Source of the DNA: Aldrovandia affinis
Lineage: Eukaryota > Chordata > Actinopteri > Notacanthiformes > Halosauridae
Direction of reading: 5' to 3'
NCBI GenBank assembly: GCA_029706075.1
Contig: JAINUG010000039.1
Location: 4,964,001 to 5,028,000, forward strand
Length of the DNA stretch: 64,000 bases
Shown in pieces: positions 38,033-48,921 of the stretch (position 1 is the first letter of the stretch; the number at the start of each line of letters is the position of its first letter). The notes under the pieces were generated by a model. That model saw only the letters and a program-made list of their open reading frames with translations, made no database searches and was not told where the DNA came from. Both the position numbers and the translations under genes were made by a program.

Positions 38033-38368
38033 TCGGTCAAGACCGCAGAATCACTTGCGATCTTCCGCAAGAGACTCAAAACCCACCTCTTCAGACTCCA
38101 CTACCACTGAACTCTGTCCATCTAGCTAAATTGTCTTCACCACTGTTTACTTGTTCAACACTATACTAATAAAAAAAATTTACACTAACCTTTTCCTTCC
38201 CAGTGTTACAGGTATGGTACGCAGATGCCTGCAATGTCTGTTGCTGTATTACTGCACTGATCTCGTGCGCTAACTATGATTGTTCCTACCATGTATTAAT
38301 GCACTTGTAAGTCGCTCTGGATAAGAGCATCTGCTAAATGCTTAAAATGTAAAATGTAATGTAAATGC
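38033..38368 (+). mobile_element. L2/UnaL2-type LINE, 3' terminal fragment
   Basis: The fragment starts in the reverse-transcriptase open reading frame: S-V-K-T-A-E-S-L-A-I-F-R-K-R-L-K-T-H-L-F then RLHYH and a stop, the standard C terminus (FRxRLKTHLF) of L2-clade LINEs. The 3' untranslated region follows with CAGGTATGGTACGCAGATGC and TACCATGTATTAATGCACTT. The tail is GTCGCTCTGGATAAGAGC with the GGATA loop, then short AATGTAAA-like repeats. It is 5'-truncated and cannot encode a working protein. It is the probable type of partner LINE for the SINEs with the same tail in this window. Confidence 0.9.
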
Positions 38369-40689
38369 ATTGCTTTATTATGCCAGTGAATGTACATATT
38401 TTATAGCAAACCGATTTTCAAGTACCACAGAATATAGAATATATTCTATGGTACAATATCAGAAGAGGAGGTGGAGACGTTTTGTTCTTTGGGGGAAAAA
38501 GTCCATCCTTAACTGTGCCATGATCTTCTAAAAACTATATGTGGCAAAACCACATGAACTACACCCTTATAAAATGGGAAACAAGGCAGGCGATAATTTT
38601 CGGCTATCAAAGTTTTTGATTCCTTAGCAATAGTATTATTAGTATTATCATCATGCTCATATCTATGTATAACGTAACAAGTGCACACCCTTAAAACCAC
38701 TTTGAAACTTGTATTTCAATCTGTATCCTCAAGGTGTCCCTGTAGGCATTCAATCGGCACAGTAACATGACTAATTATACAATTAGTGGCTAATTGTGAC
38801 CGTTATAAAGGTCAAGTTTACCTAATATGGTTAGGGTGAAAGGAAGGAATGATAAGCATGGATGGAACATGAAGTATGGAAGGCATATCACAAATGAGTG
38901 CAACAGTGTCTGCCTGGTACACTGAACAAACTGATTTAATTTATTTTACACAACTTGCAATTTAACCATAAACCCGACAAAAATGGAACAATAGACCAAC
39001 ATTTACAAACAAGCAGGGGGAAAAGACAGCCTTGAGCGGTAGTTGGGTGTCATTCAACTGTTTCACAGATGCATTCTTAAACTCAAATATTCTATTAGAA
39101 AAAAATTGATAATCCCACATTACGCGCATTTTTAAACGAGCACGATAGTTATGCCTCAGTTGCGGGTGGAATGAAAAACTAGAGTACTTTGAGGTGAATT
39201 TCAACAATGTGAGTGTATTTGTGTCTGACAATGCAAGTGGTATGTGAGAAGCATACCAATATATCCTTAAAGGCTTTCTTCCAAATTCAGTTAATTTAAC
39301 TCGCAATTCCCACATTGTAGCACTAGCGAGTAATATTTTGGCGAGTAATTTCCAGAAAGTTGACTCATGGCCATTGTCAAAAACGTTTTTACACATGTGC
39401 TACATGGAGAATCTGATGAATATGATGACAGAGCAAGGTTCCACCCTATCAATAAACTCCCTCCTGAGCCATGCAAATCAAGATGGGGCAGTTGGTATTC
39501 CGCTGTATTGTACCATTCAAAGTACTGTTGGCCTGGAGATGGACATCACACCAGTGGTCTGGTAAAGCTCAAGGTTTTGTTGCTTTGAACATCTGCTTTT
39601 TTTGATTGATTTAGCATCCTCTCCCAAATAAAAGTAATCGATAGAACACAATGTTAATTATAAAGTATTTTCGAAGATATAATCTTGCCACAAACTAAAG
39701 TGGATTATTATAATGCATTATATCAATAGAAATCACTAGTATGACTTGTAAGGCATCATGATAATGATTATATATAAGGTGTTATACCCATCTGGTCACA
39801 ATTCCCTGGTGAGCATTTTGTATAGAGCATTATAACACTTTGCTTCATAAGGCATCATGGAGTTTTGTCATAATGCTATATAAATATAGTTATAGATGCT
39901 TATCAGCAGTTATTAGCATCTATGTCAAGCATTATAACACGCTATACATAGCTCATAATAAATTATAAATACGCTCATAACACATTATGATGAGGGTTTT
40001 CATAGGAAGTGTTACAAATGTTTTCCTATAACTGTGTTGTATGATGATTGCTTAAATTTGTGCCATATTTAGAAGTCCCATTGTTGCCTTGGTTTTGATC
40101 TTCACCCGGACTTTCTATTAAGATTGCATTACTTTCTAATCCGGGCGATATTGTTCACTTCCACACATGCCAGAGACACTGCAGCCTCTGCATTGCCGGC
40201 CCCCTGTAATCGTTTCGCTTCACAGCTGCAGGTTCTTTGGATGATCTATAGTTGGGTTTACAGGGGTATATCAAGCACTCCCCAAGTGCTCTGCACACGC
40301 ATACAAAAGAGATCGAGATCTTGATGGCTAATGCAATTGAAGGGGTCCAATTTCATTCATATTCAGAACACAAGTGTGTTTTACCATACCGTGGCAAGTA
40401 CAGCACCTTCCCAGTGCAGATTCTTTTCAGATAAAAAGAGTGACTGATTTAATGATATTGTTTAATCAGGAAATTATTCAGTTCAACGTTCCCGACGTGT
40501 GATAAACACCGAAAACATATTGTGCTCACACGGCCTACATCCTCACAACCTGCATTGTACATCTAGCACCTGGTGTCTGATTAATCACTTTATTCAAATT
40601 TCATCTAGCATAATGTTTTTGACAATAATGTTGTTGATTATAGATCATTGTTGGGCACTGTGATTATGTTTTTATATTGCAAGGTAATG

Positions 40690-41000
40690 ATGTTGGATTG
40701 CATTTATATAGTGCCTCCCATGATCTCGATGTGCTTTGCAGCGAAGGCCGGGGGAAACTCAGTCGCCACCTACTTGGGTCATGCACGGCAGCCAATTTGC
40801 ACCAGAGTACTCACCCCACATCAGGTGAGGTGGAGAGGGAAGGAATTATCAAGCTAATTAGAGAGCCTGTTGGGAATGTCGGCTCCAGGACACTGGGGCG
40901 ACCCCCTACTCTTTGCGATAAGTGCAGTGGGACCTTTAATCGCCACAGTGAGTCAGGACCTCAGTGTAACATCTCATCTGAGATATGGTGTCTCACGTAG
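40690..41000 (+). repeat. Dispersed fish repeat (LINE 3'-like)
   Basis: It has the recognisable order TTGCATTTATATAGTGCCTC, a GTGCTTTGCAG block, TCATGCACGGCAGCCAATTT, CATCAGGTGAGGTGGAGAGG, CACTGGGGCGACCCCCTACT, CTTTGCGATAAGTGCAGTGG and GAGTCAGGACCTCAGTGTAA. I have the impression of this series as a very common teleost repeat but cannot name its family with certainty. The overlapping open frames are shadows of the repeat. Confidence 0.6.
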
Positions 41001-42866
41001 ACCAGTCTTCCTAAAATGTGCCATGTTTATAAACCCTATAAACCGTGTTTACAAGCTAATGCACCGCTATAGCCATTTTGTACTGTATCGAGACCTCTGG
41101 ATAATCTGAGTAAAAAACAATGGATCATTTCAGTCTGAAGTAATACACTGTCGGTATTATGTGAAAGGGCACTGTATTGAACAATGAATTTGGGTTAGTT
41201 TTTTTCAAATTGAGTGTTTTTCAACATGACTTTATCATAGCCATTAACCAGCAAATTTGTGGCGAATAATACCACTTGCGCTTTTTTCAGCCAACGAATA
41301 AGACTTACCGAGTTACCAAAAACGGACAGACGCATTCCCAAATCCAACAATCCAGCTTTTTATCGTAACAATAACCATCACATTTTCCAGGATAGAGAGG
41401 ACAGTGTAGCCATTATTGTGTCACGGTGGTGCAGCGATATCTGGTTATTGTGGATTGATTCACAGGAGATTGATATTCATTATCTGCTGGTCTGTTGAGG
41501 GACGAGTGATGGATGGGCTGGTTCCGAGCTGCCTCTTGTGCTCCTTATTGGTGGTGATGAATTCAGCGCCGGAACGAGGCCGGGGGATTTCATTCAGTCA
41601 GGGGCGTCAGTTGCTCGTATCGATCGGAGGTGGGGGTGGTTGGCTGGGGGATCATGGGAAGTAGTGTGCCAATCCTTTAGATCTCCCCCAGCCCCCCCCA
41701 CACACACTTTCACTGGATTTAAATCTTGACATAATGCATCCGAGAGCAGCTTCAGATGTGACTCAAATTCCCTAGTGCTCTGGAGGTGGACCAATATTGC
41801 AAAGGCCAGGAGGACATCGCCACCGAGAGTGTTTCTGAATATTACATTCCCTCCAACCGGATGTTTCATTATGGGCACGTTGTTTAATTGGCGTTTCCTG
41901 TAAACCTGTCCAGGAAACCTGTTATTTTTTATATGTTCTGCGATAAAATTCCAGTATCCCTCAACAGAAACACGGAAAGGCAATTGAACACATGAATTAA
42001 CGTGATCACCGTATTCTGATTTGTAAATGATCTGTGGGGGGAATTAGGAAGATCGTAAAAGATGTGTCGATCGCTCTCAAAGTTCTACAGAATCTGTGCA
42101 AGCATAGCTAAACGTGATCTTTCATATCCATTGGCCACAGAATTATCAACCAAAATAATTATGAAACAGAAGAACTGGGATCTCTGAAGGAATTGAGTGT
42201 GACTTGGGTAATAATTTGCCTCCAATTAGACCGCGAACGAGACCGTAGTAGATTAGCACATTGATGTGTCACTGCATTGATTAGTATTGAGTGCTGCAGC
42301 AGTGCAGGCAAGGCGAAGCGAGAAGGGATTTTGTTGCCGAGATTGGCATTCAGCCCACGTCTTCCTCAGGATCCGGTCTTACGTAACGTGCGAATGGGCG
42401 TGAGCGCAGCGCTACGAGCGTCAGACATCAAACTTCCATCTCTCCTTCCACTTAACACCTAAAGTGTATGTTAAATGGAAGGTGTGCTTCATTGTTTTAT
42501 TCATAGCATTCAGCTATACTATCCTTTCATAGCTGACTCACGACTGATATCTGATATCTTATTCATAGGTATATTTAAGGTCTAAAGAATGGCTCAGGGA
42601 AGAAACTGCATAACTAACCTAATCAGTTGGTCATTGGTAAACGAAAGTTAACCTGGGTTAAATAATTATTTGAAATACTTAAAAATTCTGGTAAAATTTG
42701 AAAGCACGACTGCAGATCCATGAAAATATTCAACATAGTTATTTTCCATAATCTACAATACTATGAAACATGTGACTATGAAACAGTCAATATTTGACCA
42801 TTTCAATCTGCAGGAATTTTCTTTTTAAAAGCATTTTTCACTTTTTAAACATTATTTAAAGTTAAA

Positions 42867-42976
<110 letters not shown>

Positions 42977-43253
42977 TGATCTATATGACAGGGTCATAGT
43001 ACATGTTCAGGAACACAAAAATAACAATAGGAAACAATCATATATTGTATGTTGATGCTGTGGATCTGTATAGCAGGGTCAGTCTGTCTCTGTGGCCTCT
43101 GCTGGACCTGTCGTAGATGTACCATGGCCTTGAGAACTCTAGCTGTGCCATTAGCATACTAAACAAGGCCCCCAGAGGGTGGGTATCAACTCCGTGCCCT
43201 GCTGCCTGCAGTCAGACAAACACCCAAACAATGAGCGCACTCACCATGCCAGT

Positions 43254-43561
43254 CCGGTACAGACTCTCTCACTCTGCCCACCTGGTACAGACTCTCTCGC
43301 CCTGCTCACCTGGTACAGACTCTCTCACTCTGCTCACCTGGTACAGACTCTCTCGCCCTGCTCACCTGGTACAGACTCTCTCACTCTGCCCACCTGGTAC
43401 AGACTCTCTCGCCCTGCTCACCTGGTACAGACTCTCTCACTCTGCTCACCTGGTACAGACTCTCTCACTCTGCTCACCTGGTACAGACTCTCTTACTCTG
43501 CTCACCTGGTACAGACTCTCTCAACCTGCCCACCTGGTACAGACTCTCTCGCTCTGCCCAT
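43254..43561. repeat. 28-bp minisatellite, 11 units
   Basis: Eleven consecutive 28-bp units of the form CTGGTACAGACTCTCTC then A or G, C(T/C)CTGC and (C/T)CAC, with few variant positions. Because 28 is not a multiple of three, the array is open in several frames and generates spurious 84-nt periodic proteins. Confidence 0.95.
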
Positions 43562-43604
43562 CTGGTAAAGAAAGAGAAGAGAGAGTGAGAGAGAGATTAT
43601 ATCG

Positions 43605-43799
43605 CTGGGGTGCCCAAGTTCGGTCCTGGAGAGCTACTGGGTGTGCAGGCTTTTGTTCCAGCCCTTCACTAACACACCTGATTTGAACATTCATTGCCTT
43701 GACGAGCAGTTGATTAGTGGAATCAGGTGTGTTAGTGAAGGGCTGGAACAAAAGCCTGCACGCCCAGTAGCTCTCCAGGACCGAACTTGGGCACCCCTG
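43605..43799. mobile_element. hAT-type MITE, almost perfect hairpin, with 8-bp target duplication
   Basis: The left arm (43605-43683) and right arm (43721-43799) are 79 bp each and complementary at all but about two positions, around a 37-bp spacer. The outer ends read C(T/A)GGGGTGCCCAAGTTCGG. Flanks are TTATATCG (43597-43604) and TTATATCT (43800-43807), an 8-bp duplication with one difference, which points to the hAT superfamily. It has no coding capacity. Confidence 0.92.
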
Positions 43800-43866
43800 T
43801 TATATCTGTTGTAAATGTGTGCTTTGGCAATATGAGAGCAATCTTGCCATGCCAATAAAGTGATTT

Positions 43867-44075
43867 AAATTTAATTGAATGGTTAAGGAACTGGATTTGT
43901 AACTCAATGTTGCAGGTTAAAAACGGCACTGCCATTGTACCCTTGAGCAAGGTACTTATCCCGAACTGCTTCAGTAAATATACAGCTGTATTAATGGATT
44001 GTAGTTAAAGGAATTTACTATATAAGTCGCTCTGGATAAGAGTGTCTGCTAAATGCCTAAAATGTAACAATGTAA
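43867..44075 (+). repeat. tRNA-type SINE, CCTTGAGCAAGGTACTT family, copy 2
   Basis: A degenerate tRNA-like head (GGTTAAGGAACTGGATTTGT; B-box-like GCAGGTTAAAAAC) is followed by the central block ACCCTTGAGCAAGGTACTTA, TGCTTCAGTAAATATACAGC, and then the L2-type tail AAGTCGCTCTGGATAAGAGT with TCTGCTAAATGCC. Confidence 0.78.
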
Positions 44076-44192
44076 GGAAGTACTCGGAAAAGAAAGTGAC
44101 TTTCAGTGAGCTGAAACCCCACGTTATCATTGTTCATTCGGATGCATTTTTATAATGAATAACACTGTCAGTAAGTCACTGGCAGCTAGGTA

Positions 44193-44343
44193 CAGTGGGT
44201 ATAAAAACTATTTACCCCCTTTGCCATTTTTATTTTCTTACTTGGAACCAAAATGGATTTAATTGGGATTTCCTGCCACCGATTCATACACAAAAATAAG
44301 AAAGACAACATTAAAGTGGGTGCATACCTTTTTATACCCACTA
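44193..44343. mobile_element. Tc1/mariner-type MITE (151 bp)
   Basis: Terminal inverted repeats CAGTGGGTATAAAAA (left) and TTTTTATACCCACTA (right, last base mutated) are each flanked by TA (44191-44192 and 44344-44345). No coding sequence. The TA duplication and the CAGT end fit a Tc1/mariner-mobilised miniature element. Confidence 0.82.
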
Positions 44344-44857
44344 TACATACATAGCTTCTCCAAGCATTTTATAAGTCCGATATATACAGTACTGAGTGTA
44401 GGAAGACCTATTATATGGATGCAGCTAGGACAATCTAAAACTGTGTATTGCCTCACTGATGTAAGAAGTGTGCAGACAAGTACATTTCATTCTGCACTTC
44501 TCTCGCTCTCTTGTGTGAGTCCAGACCTATATGGAATAGCGTGGTTTATTTTGAGTCCATCGATTTGTTCGAGGCAAACTGCGGTCGTACGGCAAGTCTG
44601 CTCTCTGTGGGTGCGGCCTCGCTGTTATTACTTGGTTTGTTTTTGAGATGTAGAGCGATCGATACTCGTGGCGTGGCAGGCAGAGTTTCCACGTGGGTTG
44701 TTTTTATCAACAGCGAATCTCAAAGATGTAATACGGATGTGATTGGGCATTGATTGTGTTCCTTCGGCGCAGGCTGATCCAAAGCCTTTTCCGCAGTCAT
44801 AATTTATCTTTCTGCCTTTGGCTTCATGCTGCGGTTCTGAGGCCCTGTGGTCCAGCC

Positions 44858-44995
44858 CAGGGGGGTCTCTGGTCCTGGAGAGCAACAAGAGGCTGATGGT
44901 TTTTTTGTTACTCAGATAAATTTAACTTTAACCTGGTTTCTGGGGTCTAAATTGGTTTGCTTTTTTAGGGCAAAAACAAAGGTTGGCCACCCCTG
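44858..44995. mobile_element. hAT-type MITE (138 bp) with 8-bp target duplication
   Basis: The left end is CAGGGGGGTCTCTGGTCCTG, and the reverse complement of the right end is CAGGGGTGGCCAACCTTTG. The flanks GTCCAGCC (44850-44857) and GTCTAGCC (44996-45003) form an 8-bp duplication with one difference. The phrase GGTCCTGGAGAG is shared with the MITE at 43605 and the fragment at 53578, so the three are related or ends have been exchanged. Confidence 0.82.
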
Positions 44996-44999
44996 GTCT

Positions 45000-45163
45000 A
45001 GCCAATCAGCAGAGCAGCTATTCCTTGTCCTGATATGGACTAACCAATCAGCAGAGGAGCATTTCCCAGCCTGGATTTAGTCTGGCCAATCAACAGAGCA
45101 GCATTTCCCAGCCCTGATTTGGTGTAACGAATCAGCAGAGCACCATTTCCCAGCCCTAATCTT
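45000..45163. repeat. 42-bp minisatellite containing CCAAT
   Basis: Four units of 42 bp start at 45000, 45042, 45084 and 45126 (the last slightly short). The consensus contains GGCCAATCAGCAGAGCAGCA then TTTCCCAGCCCTGATTTGGT. Three units keep CCAATCA(G/A)C and the fourth has CGAATCAGC. The array abuts the MITE at 44858-44995. Confidence 0.92.
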
Positions 45164-46297
45164 GGGGACCCTCCGTTTTTGTTCCAGCTGCTTTTAATTA
45201 ATTTGGTTTGATTGGGTTATTAACCGAGCAAGCCTGTGGATTTTCCATTTCCAGACTGTTAATACGCCGTTAAGCCCTGCTCGATAGGACTTTGCTCTAA
45301 GAGGTGTGCTAATAAACTCATCAAGACAAAATGTTTACTCAACATTCGGCACATTTCTGCGAATATCGGCTTAAACAAATTCAGACAGCTGTCTCCATTA
45401 AGCTCAATTAGCTGTTCAATGAATTGTTCCAGCGCTTAAAACGGTTAATTAAACTACTAATTAGTCTTAACCAATTAAGTGTAATGCTAATCTGTATTCT
45501 CACACTTTTTTGTGGGAAACAACAATCGATGGAATCAAGTTGATGAAATACCTTTTCTGTGTGCTTTTTTCCCTATCACTGTATCTCAAATCCAGCCCAG
45601 TATTAAGTCAAAGGCTTGGTCAAACCTCATTAATTAAGTGTGCCCCCCCAGGACTGTGACAGAGAGAGAGAGAGGCCCCTTACTGCTGTCAAGAACAAAT
45701 GAAATAGAATTTCCCCCTTCTTGTCCACAGGGAGAACCGATATTATCAGCCCCATAGACAGGAGAGGAAGCAGAAGATTGTAGTGGGCTGGTACCTTGGT
45801 TTCCTTGAACCAGGCGCCTCCAGGGATCCAGGTACAAGAGGGAAAGATCTCTCTCTCCCTGAGAACTGTCAGTCAGTGCTGCGAGGCAGACACCACCTCG
45901 TTTAATTACCACACAAATCAGACAACCGTCGATGGAAGAGCTCTATTATAATCAGTTTAATAAATGTTTGTTGCCAAGCCTCGTCTGATTATTTTTTTTC
46001 ACCCCTTATTAAATATCGTTCCAAGTCCAGCAGGGGTAGCATTTAAAATGAGCCCACTGTGTGATGGTGTCACCTTAGTTTTGTTGGGTCTCAACTCAAC
46101 CACCCAACAACCTTAATTAATGAATAGAGATGAAGGGGTTAGGGCACATTACAGCATTGTATCTGTGCAACCAATTAGCGCATATTACCAGTGAGTTTGA
46201 ATTATTTCAATTTTACTTCACAGAAACACTGATATTGCTTGTCCTCTATGTCCCACAAAGACACTTACATTGTAACTCTTGTGTGTCTACCACTTAT

Positions 46298-46370
46298 ATA
46301 AGAACATAAGGATATGTAATGATGAGAACAGGCCGTTCGGCCACTCCAGGCTCGTCATTTCCTAGTCTAG
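46298..46370 (+). repeat. Fragment of a dispersed AGAACATAAG...GGCCGTTCGGCC repeat
   Basis: ATAAGAACATAAGGATATGT, ATGATGAGAACAGGCCGTTC and GGCCACTCCAGGCTCGTC in this order resemble a short widespread vertebrate interspersed repeat that I recognise but cannot name. No coding sequence. Confidence 0.45.
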
Positions 46371-47848
46371 AGAATATCCAGTATGAAATATTCTGGAATG
46401 AATACCCAAATATTTCCACCTGCACCCTGTTGTTCTGCTAACTGATCTCAACCTGAAAAATATTTGGTAGTTCACTCTGAGGGTTATGAGATGTCTTTAT
46501 GATATTATATGATATGTTCGTGTGTGTGTCGATGAGAATAGCAAGTAGGGGGAAACGATTCCAAAGGTGACAAAAATGCACACAAAATTAATTACCACAA
46601 ATAACGGGGAATAATTAAGAGTTGATTGGTTTTCTGCGGCATACAGGAGTCGGTAATTGGAAATGTGTGATGAATTAATTCACTTCTCTAATTTGTTGCT
46701 TTACAGTACATTAAGGTGTGGCTTACAGCAAAACGGAGTAAAATAAATGTGTGAAATTATAGCTGATATTGCAGCATGGTTTATGGTACGAGCGTACCAG
46801 CCCATCGGGAGATTGCCATACTTGTAGCCATCTGGAGAGAATACAGCTGATCCAGCCATGTTTGGTGCTTGCCTCTGAGACTAGTTAAAAATCTATTAAA
46901 TGTTTGTGGCCTTATCAAAAGCTTCAGGCTAACAGATATTTTCATAATTGGCTGTACAGGGCTATCATTTGTAAATGCATGTAGTTAGAGCAAGTTAGGA
47001 AGATGCTGGTCATACAATTCATATTTATATTCCAGGATAAAATTACTCACAACTCTGTTATTCGATATATGGTTGACAAATAACATAATGGAGGTGTGGC
47101 TAAATATTTACATAGCAGAAAGAAATGGTAATATAGCTGCAAGTGGCAATTAATGGGGTCCAAGCAATTGCTTATTGGATGAATGGTGCAAGCATTTAGC
47201 CTACAAGCACAGGAAAACATTAGCAAGAAGGTAAGCCGTTGTATTGTTAGTTGCAATGCAAGTCCCATGATCACAGGCCAAACAGACCCTAAGACATGGC
47301 TCACGTCCTGTTTTGCCGTCTGCTTCATTAGGGCATAATGGTGAAACAGTTTGAATTGTCCAAAAAAGTAGATTTTAAACCTACCTATCCTAGTTTGGTT
47401 GATGTAGGCCTTAGTTATAATAATAATACTAATAATAATCAGAACAAAAACAAGAGGGTTGCAGATGTGTGTATGTGTGTATGTGTGTATGTGTGTGCAT
47501 AGTTTTATTTAGTTTATAGTTTATTTGTTTATACAAAATAAGATAAGATACCATAATGTACATGTGGCAGCAACCAAGCTGAATTGAAAATTTTACATTG
47601 GTATAATCTATAAAATATTCCATAAAAAAATTAAAATAATCTAAAACTTAAACAGCAACATTAAAAGCATAAAATAGACTAACTGACACACAATAACGTG
47701 ACAAACCGACATACACTATATGGCCAAAAGTCAGTGGACACCCCTACTAATTATTGAGGTATGGTTTCAGCCACACCCATTGCCAACAGGTGCATAAAAT
47801 CCAGCACATAGCCATGCAGTCTCCACAGACAAACATTTAGAATTCAGA

Positions 47849-48864
47849 ATGGTTCGTAAAGAGCTCAGTGACTTTAAACACGGCACTGTTATAGGATGCC
47901 ACCTTTGCCACAAGCCAGTTTGTGACATTTCTGCCCTACTAGATGTGCCCCGGTTAACTGTAAGTGCTATTATTGTGAAGTGGAAGCGCCTAGGAGCAAC
48001 AACAGCTCGGCCACGCAAACTCACAGAGTGGGGCCGATGAGTGCTGAAGCGCATAGCGCGTAAAAATCACCTATCATCTGCTGCATCACTCACTACAGAG
48101 TACCAAACTGCCTCTGGAAGCACCATCAGCACAAGAACTGTACGTCGGGAGCTTCATGGAATGGGTTTCCATGGCCGAGCAGCTGCACATAAACCTCACA
48201 TCACCATACGCAATGCCAAGCGTCGGCTGGAGTGGTGTAAATCACGCCGCAACTGGACTCTGGAGCAGTGGAAACGTGTTCTTTGGAGTGATGAATCACG
48301 CTTCACTATCTGGCAGTCTGATGGACGAATCTGGGTTTGGCGGATGCCAGGAGAACGATACCTTCCGGAATGCATAGTGCCTACTGTAAAGTTTGGTGGA
48401 GGAGGGATAATGGTCTGGGGCTGTTTCTCAGGGTTTGGGATAGGCCCCTTAGTTCCAGTGAAGGGTATTCTTAATGCTACAGGATACGAAGACATCTTAG
48501 CCAATTGTGCGCTTCCAACTTTGTGGCAACAGTTTGGGGAAGGCCCTTTGACTGTGCCCCTGTGCACAAAGCGAGGTCCATAAAGACATGGTTAGACGAG
48601 TTTGGTGTGGAGGAACTCGATTGGCCTGCACAGAGCCCTGACCTCAACCCCATTGAACACCTTTGGGAGGAATTAGAACGCTGATTGCGAGCCAGGCCTT
48701 CTCGTCCAACATCAGAGCCTGACCTCACAGATGCTCTTTTGGCTGAATGGGCAGAAATTCCCACAGACACACTCCATAATCTTGTGGAAAGCCTTCCCAG
48801 AAGAGGGGTTACCTGGGTTAGCCGCAAAGGGGGGTCCAACTCCATATTAATGCCCATGTTTTAG
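47849..48864 (+). pseudogene. Tc1-family transposase pseudogene
   Basis: This once encoded a cut-and-paste transposase of about 340 residues. Visible in order: an N-terminal helix-turn-helix region (MVRKELSDFKHG..., then PRLTVSAIIVKWKRLG); an arginine-rich linker; a second HTH ([20 protein letters not shown]); the first catalytic Asp in [12 protein letters not shown]; the glycine-rich block [14 protein letters not shown]; the second Asp in the [11 protein letters not shown] region; and the third acidic residue in SPDLNPIEHLWEEL. It is broken by a TGA at 48038-48040, by a frameshift at about 48530-48550 just before the second Asp, and by another TGA inside the E-R-x-L-R-A-R-P segment (about 48680). 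The host element is on the sense strand of intron 2. Confidence 0.93.
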
Positions 48865-48921
48865 AATGGGATGTCCAACAAACTCATATAGATGTGATGG
48901 TCAGGTGTCCACTGACTTTTG

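Noticed and set aside
43117-43686. 189-codon periodic protein
   Set aside because: It is the 28-bp minisatellite read in frame. The 28-residue period is simply three units.
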